Assembly: GCA_022711075.1 (NCBI GenBank)
Contig: JAKLFS010000005.1
Coordinates: 3,769 to 19,170 of the forward strand
Length of the DNA: 15,402 bases
Source of the DNA: Patescibacteria group bacterium
GTDB lineage: Bacteria; Patescibacteriota; Minisyncoccia; UBA6257; JAAZHW01
Direction: 5' to 3'
Numbering within the stretch: the first letter of the stretch is position 1; each line of letters starts with the position of its first letter. A program made the position numbers and the translations under genes. Below are positions 6,795 through 13,575 of the stretch, piece by piece. The notes under the pieces are model-generated. The model saw only the letters and a list, made by a program, of their open reading frames with translations, was not told where the DNA came from and ran no database searches.

Positions 6795-7115
6795 ATGACC
6801 AAAGAACAAATAAAATTTAAGAAAGGCGATGAAGTGATAATGCTGTGCGGTCGCGATAAAGGAAAGAAGGGAAAGATTTTGAAAGTTGTGGTTAAAAGCA
6901 GCCGAGTAGTTGTGGAGGGTTTGAATTTAGTGAAGAAACATCGCCGTCCCAAAAAACAAGGCGAAAAAGGCGAAATGATTCTTTTGCCTCGAGCAGTCGA
7001 CGCTTCTAATGTAGCCCTGCGTTGTCCGCGTTGCGATCGACCGGTGAAAATCGGTTATCGTTTGGCGGACGATAAAAAATTAAGGGTTTGCCGAAAATGT
7101 CAGGAACCAATTTAA
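6795..7115 (+). CDS. rplX: 50S ribosomal protein uL24
   Basis: uL24 is an assembly-initiator protein of the large subunit. It has 106 residues. The KOW motif is at about residues 8-35 (FKKGDEVIMLCGRDKGKKGKI). A C-terminal zinc ribbon has Cys77, Cys80, Cys99 and Cys102 (CPRC and CRKC). It starts 2 nt after rplN, and its last 19 nt overlap the start of rplE. Confidence 0.96.
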   Translation: MTKEQIKFKKGDEVIMLCGRDKGKKGKILKVVVKSSRVVVEGLNLVKKHRRPKKQGEKGEMILLPRAVDASNVALRCPRCDRPVKIGYRLADDKKLRVCRKCQEPI

Positions 7116-7669
7116 AATTAAATCAAAAGTACGTCAAAGAAGTCATTCCGCACATGCAGAAATCTTTTAATTTGAAGAATCCAATGGCCGTGCCGAAAAT
7201 TGTTAAAACCGTAGTGAATACGGGTATTGGACGGACAATGATTGCAACGAGCCAAGGCAAGGTGCGTGATGAATTGCTGCAGGAATTGAAAAAGGATTTT
7301 AGTTTAATCACGGGTCAATTGCCGAAAGAAACAAAGGCTAAAAAATCCATTGCCGCTTTTAAAATGAGAGAAGGTATGACTATCGGTTTAGCCGCTACTT
7401 TACGGGGCCAAAGGATGAATGATTTTTTGCAGAAACTGATTGCCATAGTTTTGCCGCGCGTGCGCGATTTTCATGGCATTCCATTGAACGCTTTTGACGC
7501 GGATGGCAATTTGAATCTGGGCATTAAGGAAATGGTAGTTTTTCCGGAGATACCTGCCACCAGTTCTAAACACGCTTTCGGTTTGCAAGTTACCGTAGTG
7601 ACCAACGCTAAAACCAAAGAACAAGCAGTCGAGTTATTCAAATTATTGGGGTTTCCGTTGGCTAAATAA
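7097..7669 (+). CDS. rplE: 50S ribosomal protein uL5
   Basis: uL5 binds 5S rRNA and contacts P-site tRNA. I chose the ATG at 7097 (MSGTNLKLNQKYVKEVIPHM), giving 190 residues, over the TTG at 7088, which adds only three residues. An AAGGG at 7082-7086 could be its ribosome binding site. Family motifs: NPMAVPKIVKTVVNTGIG, ITGQLPKETKAKKSIAAFKMREG, LRGQRMNDFLQKLIAIVLPRVRDFHGI. The 19-nt overlap with rplX suggests coupling. Confidence 0.95.
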   Translation: MSGTNLKLNQKYVKEVIPHMQKSFNLKNPMAVPKIVKTVVNTGIGRTMIATSQGKVRDELLQELKKDFSLITGQLPKETKAKKSIAAFKMREGMTIGLAATLRGQRMNDFLQKLIAIVLPRVRDFHGIPLNAFDADGNLNLGIKEMVVFPEIPATSSKHAFGLQVTVVTNAKTKEQAVELFKLLGFPLAK

Positions 7670-7670
7670 T

Positions 7671-7856
7671 ATGGCTAAAACATCTGTTGTGGCGCGATCC
7701 AAAAAACCATTAAAATATTCTACGCGCGGCGTGCGACGTTGTTTTCGTTGCGGTCGGAAAAGGGGATACCTTCGGGCTTTCGGAGTGTGCCGTATTTGTT
7801 TCAGGGAAATGGCCAAGAATGGAGAAATCCCAGGAGTTAAAAAAGCTTCGTGGTAA
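7671..7856 (+). CDS. rpsN: 30S ribosomal protein uS14, zinc-binding short type
   Basis: uS14 sits in the 30S head. This is the 61-residue zinc form (often called rpsZ or rpsN type Z), with Cys24-x2-Cys27 and Cys40-x2-Cys43 in RRCFRCGRKRGYLRAFGVC and RICFRE, ending KKASW. The longer zinc-free form is about 100 residues. It begins 1 nt after the rplE stop, so translation is probably coupled. Confidence 0.96.
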   Translation: MAKTSVVARSKKPLKYSTRGVRRCFRCGRKRGYLRAFGVCRICFREMAKNGEIPGVKKASW

Positions 7857-7886
7857 ATTCGTTTGAATTTGTAAATTTTTACACCT

Positions 7887-8276
7887 ATGGATCCTATTAG
7901 CGATATGTTCACTCAAATCAGAAACGCTTTGGCGGTCAAAAAACCGCTGGTTTCCGTTCCACTTTCAAATTTTAAGCAGGAAATCATTCAATTATTGATT
8001 GATCAGGGTTATTTGAAGAGCATGAGCCGGGCGGGCCGCGGCGTTAAAAAGTTTTTGAAAATTGATTTGAAATACGACGCTGACGGCGAGCCGGCTATTA
8101 GAGAAATTAAGAGAATCAGCAAGCCGGGGCAAAGGATTTATTTGCCTAAAGATAAAATTAAGCCTGTTAAGTCGGGGCTCGGCCATTTAATCGTTTCCAC
8201 GTCGCAAGGATTGATGATCGATATGGAGGCCAAAAAGAAGGGCTTGGGCGGAGAGATAATCGGCGAAATCTTCTAA
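7887..8276 (+). CDS. rpsH: 30S ribosomal protein uS8
   Basis: uS8 binds the 16S central domain, and in E. coli it is the translational repressor of the spc operon. It has 129 residues (E. coli 130). Motifs: DPISDMFTQIRNALAVKK, VPLSNFKQEIIQLL, ISKPGQRIYLPKDKIKPV and GLGHLIVSTSQGLM. The C-terminus GGEIIGEIF replaces the more usual GGEVLCYVW type of ending. A short AT-rich dyad (7870-7883) lies just before the start. Confidence 0.97.
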   Translation: MDPISDMFTQIRNALAVKKPLVSVPLSNFKQEIIQLLIDQGYLKSMSRAGRGVKKFLKIDLKYDADGEPAIREIKRISKPGQRIYLPKDKIKPVKSGLGHLIVSTSQGLMIDMEAKKKGLGGEIIGEIF

Positions 8277-8277
8277 T

Positions 8278-8829
8278 ATGTCTAAAATAGGGAAAAAAAT
8301 AATCAATCTACCGGCTGGCGTGGAAGTGCAAATCAATGTTAGCGAACTTATGGCCAAAGGACCTAAGGGCGAATTAAAATTGGCTATTTTTCCGGGCTTT
8401 AAAGCGGAATTAACTGATAAGGAACTGCAAATTTTACCTCCAGCTAAAGCCAATAAACAAACTCCGGCCTTGTGGGGAACTTTGAGGGCTTTAATTAACA
8501 ATATGGTTGTCGGTGTTTCTCAGGGCTATGAAAAAAAACTGGAATTGGAAGGAATCGGTTTCAAAGCAGCAGTTGAAGGAGATAATTTGATTTTGAACTT
8601 GGGATTTTCCCATCCGGTTAAATTTCCCATTGCGCAGGGTTTGAAAATAACAGTTGTCAAAAATTTAATCACCATTAGCGGAATTGATAAAGATTTAGTC
8701 GGTCGGACGGCGGCGGAGATTCGTTCCCTAAAGAAACCCGAACCCTACAAGGGTAAAGGAATTCATTATTTGGGCGAAGTTATTCGCCGGAAAGCCGGTA
8801 AGAAAGCTGCCGGAACCACCCCCGCTTAA
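8278..8829 (+). CDS. rplF: 50S ribosomal protein uL6
   Basis: uL6 sits beside the sarcin-ricin loop, where translation factors dock. It has 183 residues (E. coli 177). The N-terminus MSKIGKKIINLPAGVEVQI, the central ELEGIGFKAAVEG and the C-terminal signature KKPEPYKGKGIHYLGEVIRR identify it. It starts 1 nt after the rpsH stop. The tail KAGKKAAGTTPA is slightly longer than usual. Confidence 0.97.
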   Translation: MSKIGKKIINLPAGVEVQINVSELMAKGPKGELKLAIFPGFKAELTDKELQILPPAKANKQTPALWGTLRALINNMVVGVSQGYEKKLELEGIGFKAAVEGDNLILNLGFSHPVKFPIAQGLKITVVKNLITISGIDKDLVGRTAAEIRSLKKPEPYKGKGIHYLGEVIRRKAGKKAAGTTPA

Positions 8830-8842
8830 TAATTAATTTAAA

Positions 8843-9202
8843 ATGGCTACCAACATTACGCTTCAAGTTAAAAGGGCAAGAAGGACAAAAAGGCATTTGC
8901 GTTTGCGCGCCAAAATTTCAGGCACTAATCAGCGGCTTCGGCTTTCGGTTTTTAAATCTCATCAGCATATTTATGCGCAATTGATAGATGACGCCAGCGC
9001 GAAAACTTTGGCTAGCGCTTCTGATTTGGACATTAAGAAAGGTAAGAAATCAGATCGGGCTGCGGAAGTGGGCGAGTTGATTGCCAAAAAAGCCAAGACT
9101 TTGAAAATTAAGAAAGTAGTTTTTGATAGAGGAGGGTTTAAATATCACGGTCGGATCAAACAATTGGTTGAAGGGGCGCGTAAGGGCGGTTTAATTTTCT
9201 AA
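8843..9202 (+). CDS. rplR: 50S ribosomal protein uL18
   Basis: uL18 binds 5S rRNA together with uL5. It has 119 residues (E. coli 117). The basic N-terminus (KRARRTKRHLRLRAKISGT), LRLSVFKSHQHIYAQLIDD and the C-terminal signature FDRGGFKYHGRIKQLVEGARKGGL are diagnostic. It is flanked by rplF (13-nt gap) and rpsE (6-nt gap). Confidence 0.97.
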   Translation: MATNITLQVKRARRTKRHLRLRAKISGTNQRLRLSVFKSHQHIYAQLIDDASAKTLASASDLDIKKGKKSDRAAEVGELIAKKAKTLKIKKVVFDRGGFKYHGRIKQLVEGARKGGLIF

Positions 9203-9208
9203 AATTTT

Positions 9209-9760
9209 ATGAACAGAGGCAATTATTCTAAAAAAGAAGATAACGGTTTTGATGAGAAGCTATTGGATTTAAGAAGAGTGACTCGTGTGATGGCCGGCGG
9301 AAAGCGGTTTAGTTTTCGCGCGACCGTTGTCATCGGCAATCGTCAGGGAAAAGTTGGCGTGGGCGTGGCCAAAGGCAAGGACGTCGCGCAATCTATTCAA
9401 AAAGCGAAGCGCGTGGCTGAGAAATCTTTGATAACCGTTTCGGTAATTAAAGGAACGATTCCCCATGAGGTGCGGGCGAAATATTGCGCTTCGGAAATAC
9501 TTTTGAAACCGGGCAGAGAGGGGCATGGATTGGTGGCTGGCGGTCCGGTCCGAGTTGTTTGCGATTTAGCCGGCATTAAAAATTTGAGCGCTAAAATTCT
9601 GGGACGGACGCCGAATAAATTGACTAATGCGCGCGCTACCTTGGAAGCCTTGAAGAAAATAAAAATAATGGCTAAAAAAGAAGAACCGGTGAAAGAAATG
9701 GATCCGGTCGTAAAAGAAAAGGTTTCCGTTGAATCAGAAGAACAACCAATTAACGAATAA
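9209..9760 (+). CDS. rpsE: 30S ribosomal protein uS5 with C-terminal extension
   Basis: uS5 guards the mRNA entry channel and affects decoding fidelity. It has 183 residues (E. coli 167). The dsRBD-like domain holds RRVTRVMAGGKRFSFRATVV and IGNRQGKVGVGVAKGKDV. The second domain carries LLKPGREGHGLVAGGPVR and LGRTPNKLTNARATLEAL. Residues from about 155 form a charged glutamate/lysine/valine tail. The next gene is rplO after 4 nt. No uL30 gene (rpmD) lies between, although that is its usual place. Confidence 0.97.
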   Translation: MNRGNYSKKEDNGFDEKLLDLRRVTRVMAGGKRFSFRATVVIGNRQGKVGVGVAKGKDVAQSIQKAKRVAEKSLITVSVIKGTIPHEVRAKYCASEILLKPGREGHGLVAGGPVRVVCDLAGIKNLSAKILGRTPNKLTNARATLEALKKIKIMAKKEEPVKEMDPVVKEKVSVESEEQPINE

Positions 9761-9764
9761 AAAT

Positions 9765-10181
9765 ATGCAACTTCACGAACTTAAAAAAGAATACAAAGAT
9801 AAAAAAGCCAAGCGCATCGGCCGAGGCGGCAAGCGTGGTACTTATTCTGGCAAGGGTCAGAAGGGTCAGAAATCGCGCGCCGGACATAAGATTCGGCCGG
9901 CGATTCGCGATTTTATAATTAAATTGCCCAAGAAGCGCGGTTTTAAGTTTAAAGTCATCAAGGTTCAGCCGGTAGCGGTCAATTTGGATATCATAGCCAA
10001 GTTCTATAAAACTGGTGAAATTGTTTCCCCCAATTCTTTATTGAAAAAAGGATTAATCAAGAAATACAAAGGTAATTTGCCAAAAGTTAAGATTTTAGGC
10101 TCGGGAGAGGTAATAAAGAAGTTAATCTTCCAAAATTGCTTGTTTTCAAAAGAGGCCCAGAGAAAAATCGCGAAAAAGTGA
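9765..10181 (+). CDS. rplO: 50S ribosomal protein uL15
   Basis: uL15 is a large-subunit assembly protein with a long basic N-terminal arm. I chose the ATG at 9765 (MQLHELKKEYKDKKAKRIGR), giving 138 residues. The frame is open to 9729, but that start lies inside rpsE and adds twelve residues that do not fit the family. Motifs: GRGGKRGTYSGKGQKGQKSR, then the globular domain with VAVNLDIIAKFYKTGEIV and VKILGSGEVIKKL. The stop is TGA, and it overlaps the extended -10 element before secY. Confidence 0.95.
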   Translation: MQLHELKKEYKDKKAKRIGRGGKRGTYSGKGQKGQKSRAGHKIRPAIRDFIIKLPKKRGFKFKVIKVQPVAVNLDIIAKFYKTGEIVSPNSLLKKGLIKKYKGNLPKVKILGSGEVIKKLIFQNCLFSKEAQRKIAKK

Positions 10182-10187
10182 TATAAT
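10179..10187 (+). promoter_or_regulatory. Extended -10 promoter candidate for secY
   Basis: TGATATAAT matches the extended -10 consensus TGnTATAAT exactly. No -35 hexamer is evident at the usual distance. A start about 7 nt downstream would leave a very short 5' leader before the secY ATG at 10200. The 12-nt sequence GTGATATAATTA (10178-10189) recurs at 14039-14050 before the glycosyltransferase. It overlaps the rplO stop codon, so secY could be read from both the operon and this site. Confidence 0.5.
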
Positions 10188-10199
10188 TAAAAGGAAACA

Positions 10200-11480
10200 A
10201 TGAATAGGATCATCACTCAAATTGTGAAAATATTCACTATTCCGGATTTGCGGAAAAAGGTTCTGGCGGTTCTGGCTTTGCTGGTTATTTTCCGTTTGTT
10301 TGCCGCTGTGCCGGTGCCGGGTGTTGATCTGACAAGATTGAAAGCGATCTTCTCTTCCAATCAATTATTGGGGATGCTTAATGTTTTTTCCGGAGGAACT
10401 TACAGCAATTTATCCATTGTGATGCTTGGCGTTGGCCCCTATATTACGGCTACGATTATTATGCAGCTTTTGACAATGGTTTTTCCGCGGATGAAGGAAA
10501 TGTATTACGAAGAAGGTGAGGCGGGCAGGCAGAAATTCAATCAGTATTCCAGAATTATTGCTGTGCCTATGGCACTTCTGAACGCTTACGGATTTTTGAA
10601 TATTTTGATTTCTCAAAATGTCATTGCTCATTTGGCGCCCCTGGCTATGATCCGCAATGCCATTTTGGTTACGGCCGGCACAATGCTTCTGATGTGGATC
10701 GGCGAATTGATCAGCGAATACAAAATAGGCAACGGCATCTCCCTGATTATTTTTGCCGGTATCGTCAGCAGCGTTCCCAGCAGCGTTCGTTCCGCCATCA
10801 TTTCGTACAATCCGGCAATGCTGACCAGTTATTTGGTTTTCGCCGTGCTCGCGGTAATTATTATCGCCGGCGTAGTTATTGTCAATGAAGCGGAAAGAAA
10901 AGTGCCTGTTTCTTATGCTAAGCGGGTACGGGGCACAAAGATGTATGGAGGCGTTTCCAGCTACTTGCCGTTGAAAGTCAACCAGGCTGGCGTGATTCCC
11001 ATTATTTTCGCCATTTCCATTATGCTTTTACCGCAATTCTTAGGGCAAATTTTGGCTGCTTTCAAAACAACTTGGGCTTTGTCAGCTTCAAAATTTATGA
11101 CAGGCATTTTCAGTAATAATATCGTTTATTCACTCATTTATTTCTTGCTGGTTTTGATTTTTACTTATTTCTATACGATGGTCACGTTTGATCCGAAAGA
11201 AATTTCTTTGAATCTGCAGAGAAACGGAGGTTTTATTCCCGGTATTCGGCCGGGCCAGCCCACTGTTCAGTTTTTGAAGCAGATTTTGAACCGCATTACT
11301 TTTGTCGGCGCCTTATTTTTGGGAGTAATCGCAGTTTTGCCGTCAATAATGAAAGGCGTAACCGGAGCTTCTTTTCTTTCCATCGGAGGTACGTCTTTAT
11401 TGATTGTTGTGTCCGTGGCTTTGGAAACGATGAAACAGATTGAATCGCAATTAGTAATGCGTGAATACGAAGGGTTTTAG
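10200..11480 (+). CDS. secY: Preprotein translocase subunit SecY
   Basis: SecY is the channel-forming subunit of the SecYEG translocon in the inner membrane. It has 426 residues with ten hydrophobic segments, the usual number. Conserved motifs in order: GPYITATIIMQLL (79-91), GEAGRQKFNQYSRI (106-119), WIGELISEYKIGNGISLIIF (166-185), NEAERKVPVSYAKR (229-242), SSYLPLKVNQAGVIPIIFA (253-271) and the C-terminal QLVMREYEGF. AAGGAAA at 10191-10197 is one of the few clear Shine-Dalgarno motifs in the window. A terminator follows it. Confidence 0.98.
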   Translation: MNRIITQIVKIFTIPDLRKKVLAVLALLVIFRLFAAVPVPGVDLTRLKAIFSSNQLLGMLNVFSGGTYSNLSIVMLGVGPYITATIIMQLLTMVFPRMKEMYYEEGEAGRQKFNQYSRIIAVPMALLNAYGFLNILISQNVIAHLAPLAMIRNAILVTAGTMLLMWIGELISEYKIGNGISLIIFAGIVSSVPSSVRSAIISYNPAMLTSYLVFAVLAVIIIAGVVIVNEAERKVPVSYAKRVRGTKMYGGVSSYLPLKVNQAGVIPIIFAISIMLLPQFLGQILAAFKTTWALSASKFMTGIFSNNIVYSLIYFLLVLIFTYFYTMVTFDPKEISLNLQRNGGFIPGIRPGQPTVQFLKQILNRITFVGALFLGVIAVLPSIMKGVTGASFLSIGGTSLLIVVSVALETMKQIESQLVMREYEGF

Positions 11481-11502
11481 GTTTTCCTCAGGCATTAATG
11501 CT

Positions 11503-11529
11503 AACTCTGCCCACTGGGCGGAGTTTTTT
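11503..11529 (+). terminator. Intrinsic terminator after secY
   Basis: CTCTGCCC (11505-11512) pairs with GGGCGGAG (11516-11523), with one T-G wobble, around an ACT loop. Two A residues before it can extend the stem into the following T-tract of six (11524-11529). It ends the S10-spc-secY transcription unit 23-49 nt after the secY stop. Confidence 0.9.
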
Positions 11530-11588
11530 ATTGCAAAAGTTATTGAAAAATGGCAAAATAAAGCCAGCTTTTTGATAAAACCAATATC

Positions 11589-11592
11589 GGAG
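11589..11592 (+). promoter_or_regulatory. Ribosome binding site deciding the adk start
   Basis: GGAG is 8 nt before the ATG at 11601. The in-frame ATG at 11649, where the family's first beta strand begins, has only an AGG 2 nt away. This favours the longer product. Confidence 0.55.
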
Positions 11593-11600
11593 TCAAACCA

Positions 11601-12335
11601 ATGTCAAACTCTACTCAAAATCGGAATTTTGTATTAGAATATCCAGGTATGAGTAAAAAGAAAATTGTTATCTTGTATGGCGCGCCAGGCGCTGGGAAGG
11701 ATACTCAATCCGCTCAAATAGCGGCCAAGTTCAACCTTTTTTCATTAAGTAGCTCCAAACTGATTGAAGAAAAAATTTTTAATCCCGCTTTGCAAGCCGA
11801 TCTGATTATCGAGAGAGAAAAACAGCTTTTTGAGGCGGGAAAGCTTTGCACGCCGTCCTGGGTTACGGAGATTATTAACGAAAAAGTAGCGCAGCTATCC
11901 GTTGAAGAGCGCGGGATTATTTTTAGCGGCTCTCCGCGCACGATGTATGAAGCCGAAAATGAGATTCCTAAATGGGAAGAATTGTACGGAAAAGAAAATA
12001 TCAATGTTTTGGAAATAAAAATCAAACCGGAAACTTCCATTTTTAGGAATAGTCATCGTCGGATGTGCGCTGATTGCCGTTTCCCGATTATTTATTCAGC
12101 TGAAACAGAAAAAATAACAACTTGCCCGAAATGCGGTGGACCTTTGGTTTATCGCGGTTCACTGGACGAAGAAGAAACGATTAAGGTTCGCCTGAAGGAA
12201 TATGAGGAAAGGACTTTACCCATTTTGAATTATTTGAGCGAGCGGGGTTATGAGATTATGAAAATTGACGGCGAGCCGTTGCCGCCAGAAGTGACGAAGG
12301 AAATTTTCCAAAAACTTGATCCTTTGATGAAATAA
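11601..12335 (+). CDS. adk: Adenylate-kinase-like nucleoside monophosphate kinase with altered AMP site
   Basis: Adenylate kinase converts ATP and AMP to two ADP. The product has 244 residues from 11601, or 228 from the alternative ATG at 11649. The P-loop is GAPGAGKDTQ (27-36), with aspartate where the family has glycine (GKGTQ). The LID has a zinc site, CADC (156-159) and CPKC (175-178). The ATP-side arginines appear kept (Arg185 in LVYRG, Arg197 in VRLKEY). The AMP side is changed: the STGDxLR motif reads SSSKLIE, so the AMP-binding arginine is glutamate; GFPRTxxQA reads GSPRTMYEA, keeping Arg113 but losing the phenylalanine and glutamine. The position between secY and map is classical for adk. 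Substrate choice is therefore uncertain. Confidence 0.85.
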   Translation: MSNSTQNRNFVLEYPGMSKKKIVILYGAPGAGKDTQSAQIAAKFNLFSLSSSKLIEEKIFNPALQADLIIEREKQLFEAGKLCTPSWVTEIINEKVAQLSVEERGIIFSGSPRTMYEAENEIPKWEELYGKENINVLEIKIKPETSIFRNSHRRMCADCRFPIIYSAETEKITTCPKCGGPLVYRGSLDEEETIKVRLKEYEERTLPILNYLSERGYEIMKIDGEPLPPEVTKEIFQKLDPLMK

Positions 12336-12339
12336 AAAT

Positions 12340-13101
12340 ATGGCTGTCAAACTTAAATCCGAAGAGGAAATAAAAACTTTGCGGGAAGGCGGAAAGATCT
12401 TAAGCAAGATTATGAAAGAGCTGGTTCAAAAAGTAAGACCAGGAGTTTTGACGAGAGAGTTGGATTGGCTCGCGGAAAATTTGATAAAAAAAGCCGGAGG
12501 ACGTCCGGCTTTTAAAAATTATGTCCCAGGTTATGCTTCGCGTCCTTTTCCGGCAACTTTGTGTACTTCCGTTAATGACGTTATTGTTCACGGACTTCCG
12601 GATAATAGGCCGTTAAGGAACGGCGATATAATCAGTTTGGATTTGGGTTTGGAATACAAGGGTCTTTTTACGGACATGGCCGTCACTGTCGGTGTCGGTA
12701 AGATTTCCTCAGAGGCGAAAAAAATAATCAAAGTCACCAAACGAACTTTGGAACTGGCCATAGAAGCCAGTCAGCCTGGCGCCACGTTGGGGGATATCGG
12801 ATTTGCCATTAAAAGCTATGTTCGTTCTCGCGGTTTCAGGGAGGTGCCGATTTTAACCGGTCACGGAGTCGGTTATCAGCCGCATGAAGATCCGGATGTT
12901 TTAAATTACGGCGACCCGCATCGGGGCCTGAAACTTCATGAAGGTTTGGTTATCGCCATTGAACCGATAATTTCCGCTGGTTCAGGCGAAGCAGTAGAAC
13001 AAATGGACGGAAGTTTCTTCACGCAGGAAAAATGTTTATCAGCCCATTTTGAACACACCATTGCCGTTACGGCTGAAGGCCCGGTTATTTTAACAAAATA
13101 A
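12340..13101 (+). CDS. map: Methionine aminopeptidase, type I
   Basis: It removes the initiator methionine from nascent proteins in the cytoplasm. It has 253 residues (E. coli 264) in the pita-bread fold. The metal ligands are all present: Asp101 (ISLDLG), Asp112 (FTDMAVT), His175 (TGHGVGYQPHEDP), Glu208 (AIEPI) and Glu238 (FEHTIAVT). The substrate-binding His84 (NDVIVHG) and His182 are also conserved. There is no SH3-like N-terminal zinc domain. It starts 4 nt after adk and so shares its transcript. A terminator-like hairpin lies inside the coding region at 12489-12513. Confidence 0.97.
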   Translation: MAVKLKSEEEIKTLREGGKILSKIMKELVQKVRPGVLTRELDWLAENLIKKAGGRPAFKNYVPGYASRPFPATLCTSVNDVIVHGLPDNRPLRNGDIISLDLGLEYKGLFTDMAVTVGVGKISSEAKKIIKVTKRTLELAIEASQPGATLGDIGFAIKSYVRSRGFREVPILTGHGVGYQPHEDPDVLNYGDPHRGLKLHEGLVIAIEPIISAGSGEAVEQMDGSFFTQEKCLSAHFEHTIAVTAEGPVILTK

Positions 13102-13107
13102 TTTATT

Positions 13108-13545
13108 ATGAGATTTCTGGGAATTGATTATGGGTCAAAGAAAATAGGTTTGGCCACGGCTGAAGGAGAATTGAAAATTGCCATACCGCGGCCAACTTTT
13201 CATTATAAAGATAAAGAAGAGCTTTTTTCTTATTTAAAAAAATTCATTAAGGAAGAAGAAATCAATCAAGTGGTGGTGGGATTGCCGATTTCTTTGTCTT
13301 TTCAGGAAACGCAAATTTCTCAAGAAGTTCGGGAATTTGTGGATAAGTTAAAAAAGGTTATTTCCGTTCCGATTGATTTGGAGAATGAATTGTTATCAAC
13401 CAAAGAAGCGGAATCTCAAAAAAGTGTCATTTTTCGCAAGATAAAGAGCCGCGCTCCGCAAAAGGAGGTTGATTTGGACAGTCAGGCAGCGGCCATTATC
13501 TTAGAAAGTTATTTTCATCGGAAAGCTGCCGGTTTTGCTAATTGA
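13108..13545 (+). CDS. ruvX: RuvX/YqgF-family RNase H-like resolvase
   Basis: The YqgF/RuvX family is an RNase H-fold nuclease, linked in E. coli to 16S rRNA 5'-end maturation and elsewhere to Holliday-junction resolution. It has 145 residues (E. coli 138). The likely catalytic acids are Asp7 (GIDYGSKKIGLA), Glu94 (ENELLSTKEAE) and Asp124 (VDLDSQAAAIILESYF). VVVGLPIS at about 56-63 is the expected second strand. The usual DER triad before LTT reads NEL, with the glutamate kept. It lies 6 nt after map. Its TGA stop overlaps the -35 box of the next promoter. Confidence 0.92.
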   Translation: MRFLGIDYGSKKIGLATAEGELKIAIPRPTFHYKDKEELFSYLKKFIKEEEINQVVVGLPISLSFQETQISQEVREFVDKLKKVISVPIDLENELLSTKEAESQKSVIFRKIKSRAPQKEVDLDSQAAAIILESYFHRKAAGFAN

Positions 13546-13569
13546 CAGCGATTTAACCTGAGCTATAAT
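13542..13569 (+). promoter_or_regulatory. Consensus sigma-70-type promoter for the noncoding RNA
   Basis: TTGACA (13542-13547) and TATAAT (13564-13569) both match the consensus perfectly, separated by 16 nt. The predicted start is about 13576. It is the strongest promoter seen in the window, and no protein gene lies downstream before the terminator at 13990-14027. The -35 box overlaps the ruvX stop codon. Confidence 0.85.
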
Positions 13570-13575
13570 AAGAAT

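Noticed and set aside
7870..7883. AT-rich dyad TGTAAA-TT-TTTACA before rpsH, as an operator or uS8 site
   Set aside because: It is short and AT-only in its arms, and does not resemble the known uS8 binding structure. It could easily arise by chance in an AT-rich gap.
9729..9764. Upstream start for rplO within rpsE
   Set aside because: The extra twelve residues do not match uL15. The ATG at 9765 follows the rpsE stop by 4 nt and gives the family N-terminus.
11531..11559. Possible promoter TTGCAA/CAAAAT for adk
   Set aside because: Both boxes match only four of six consensus bases. A promoter is expected after the secY terminator, but this one cannot be supported.
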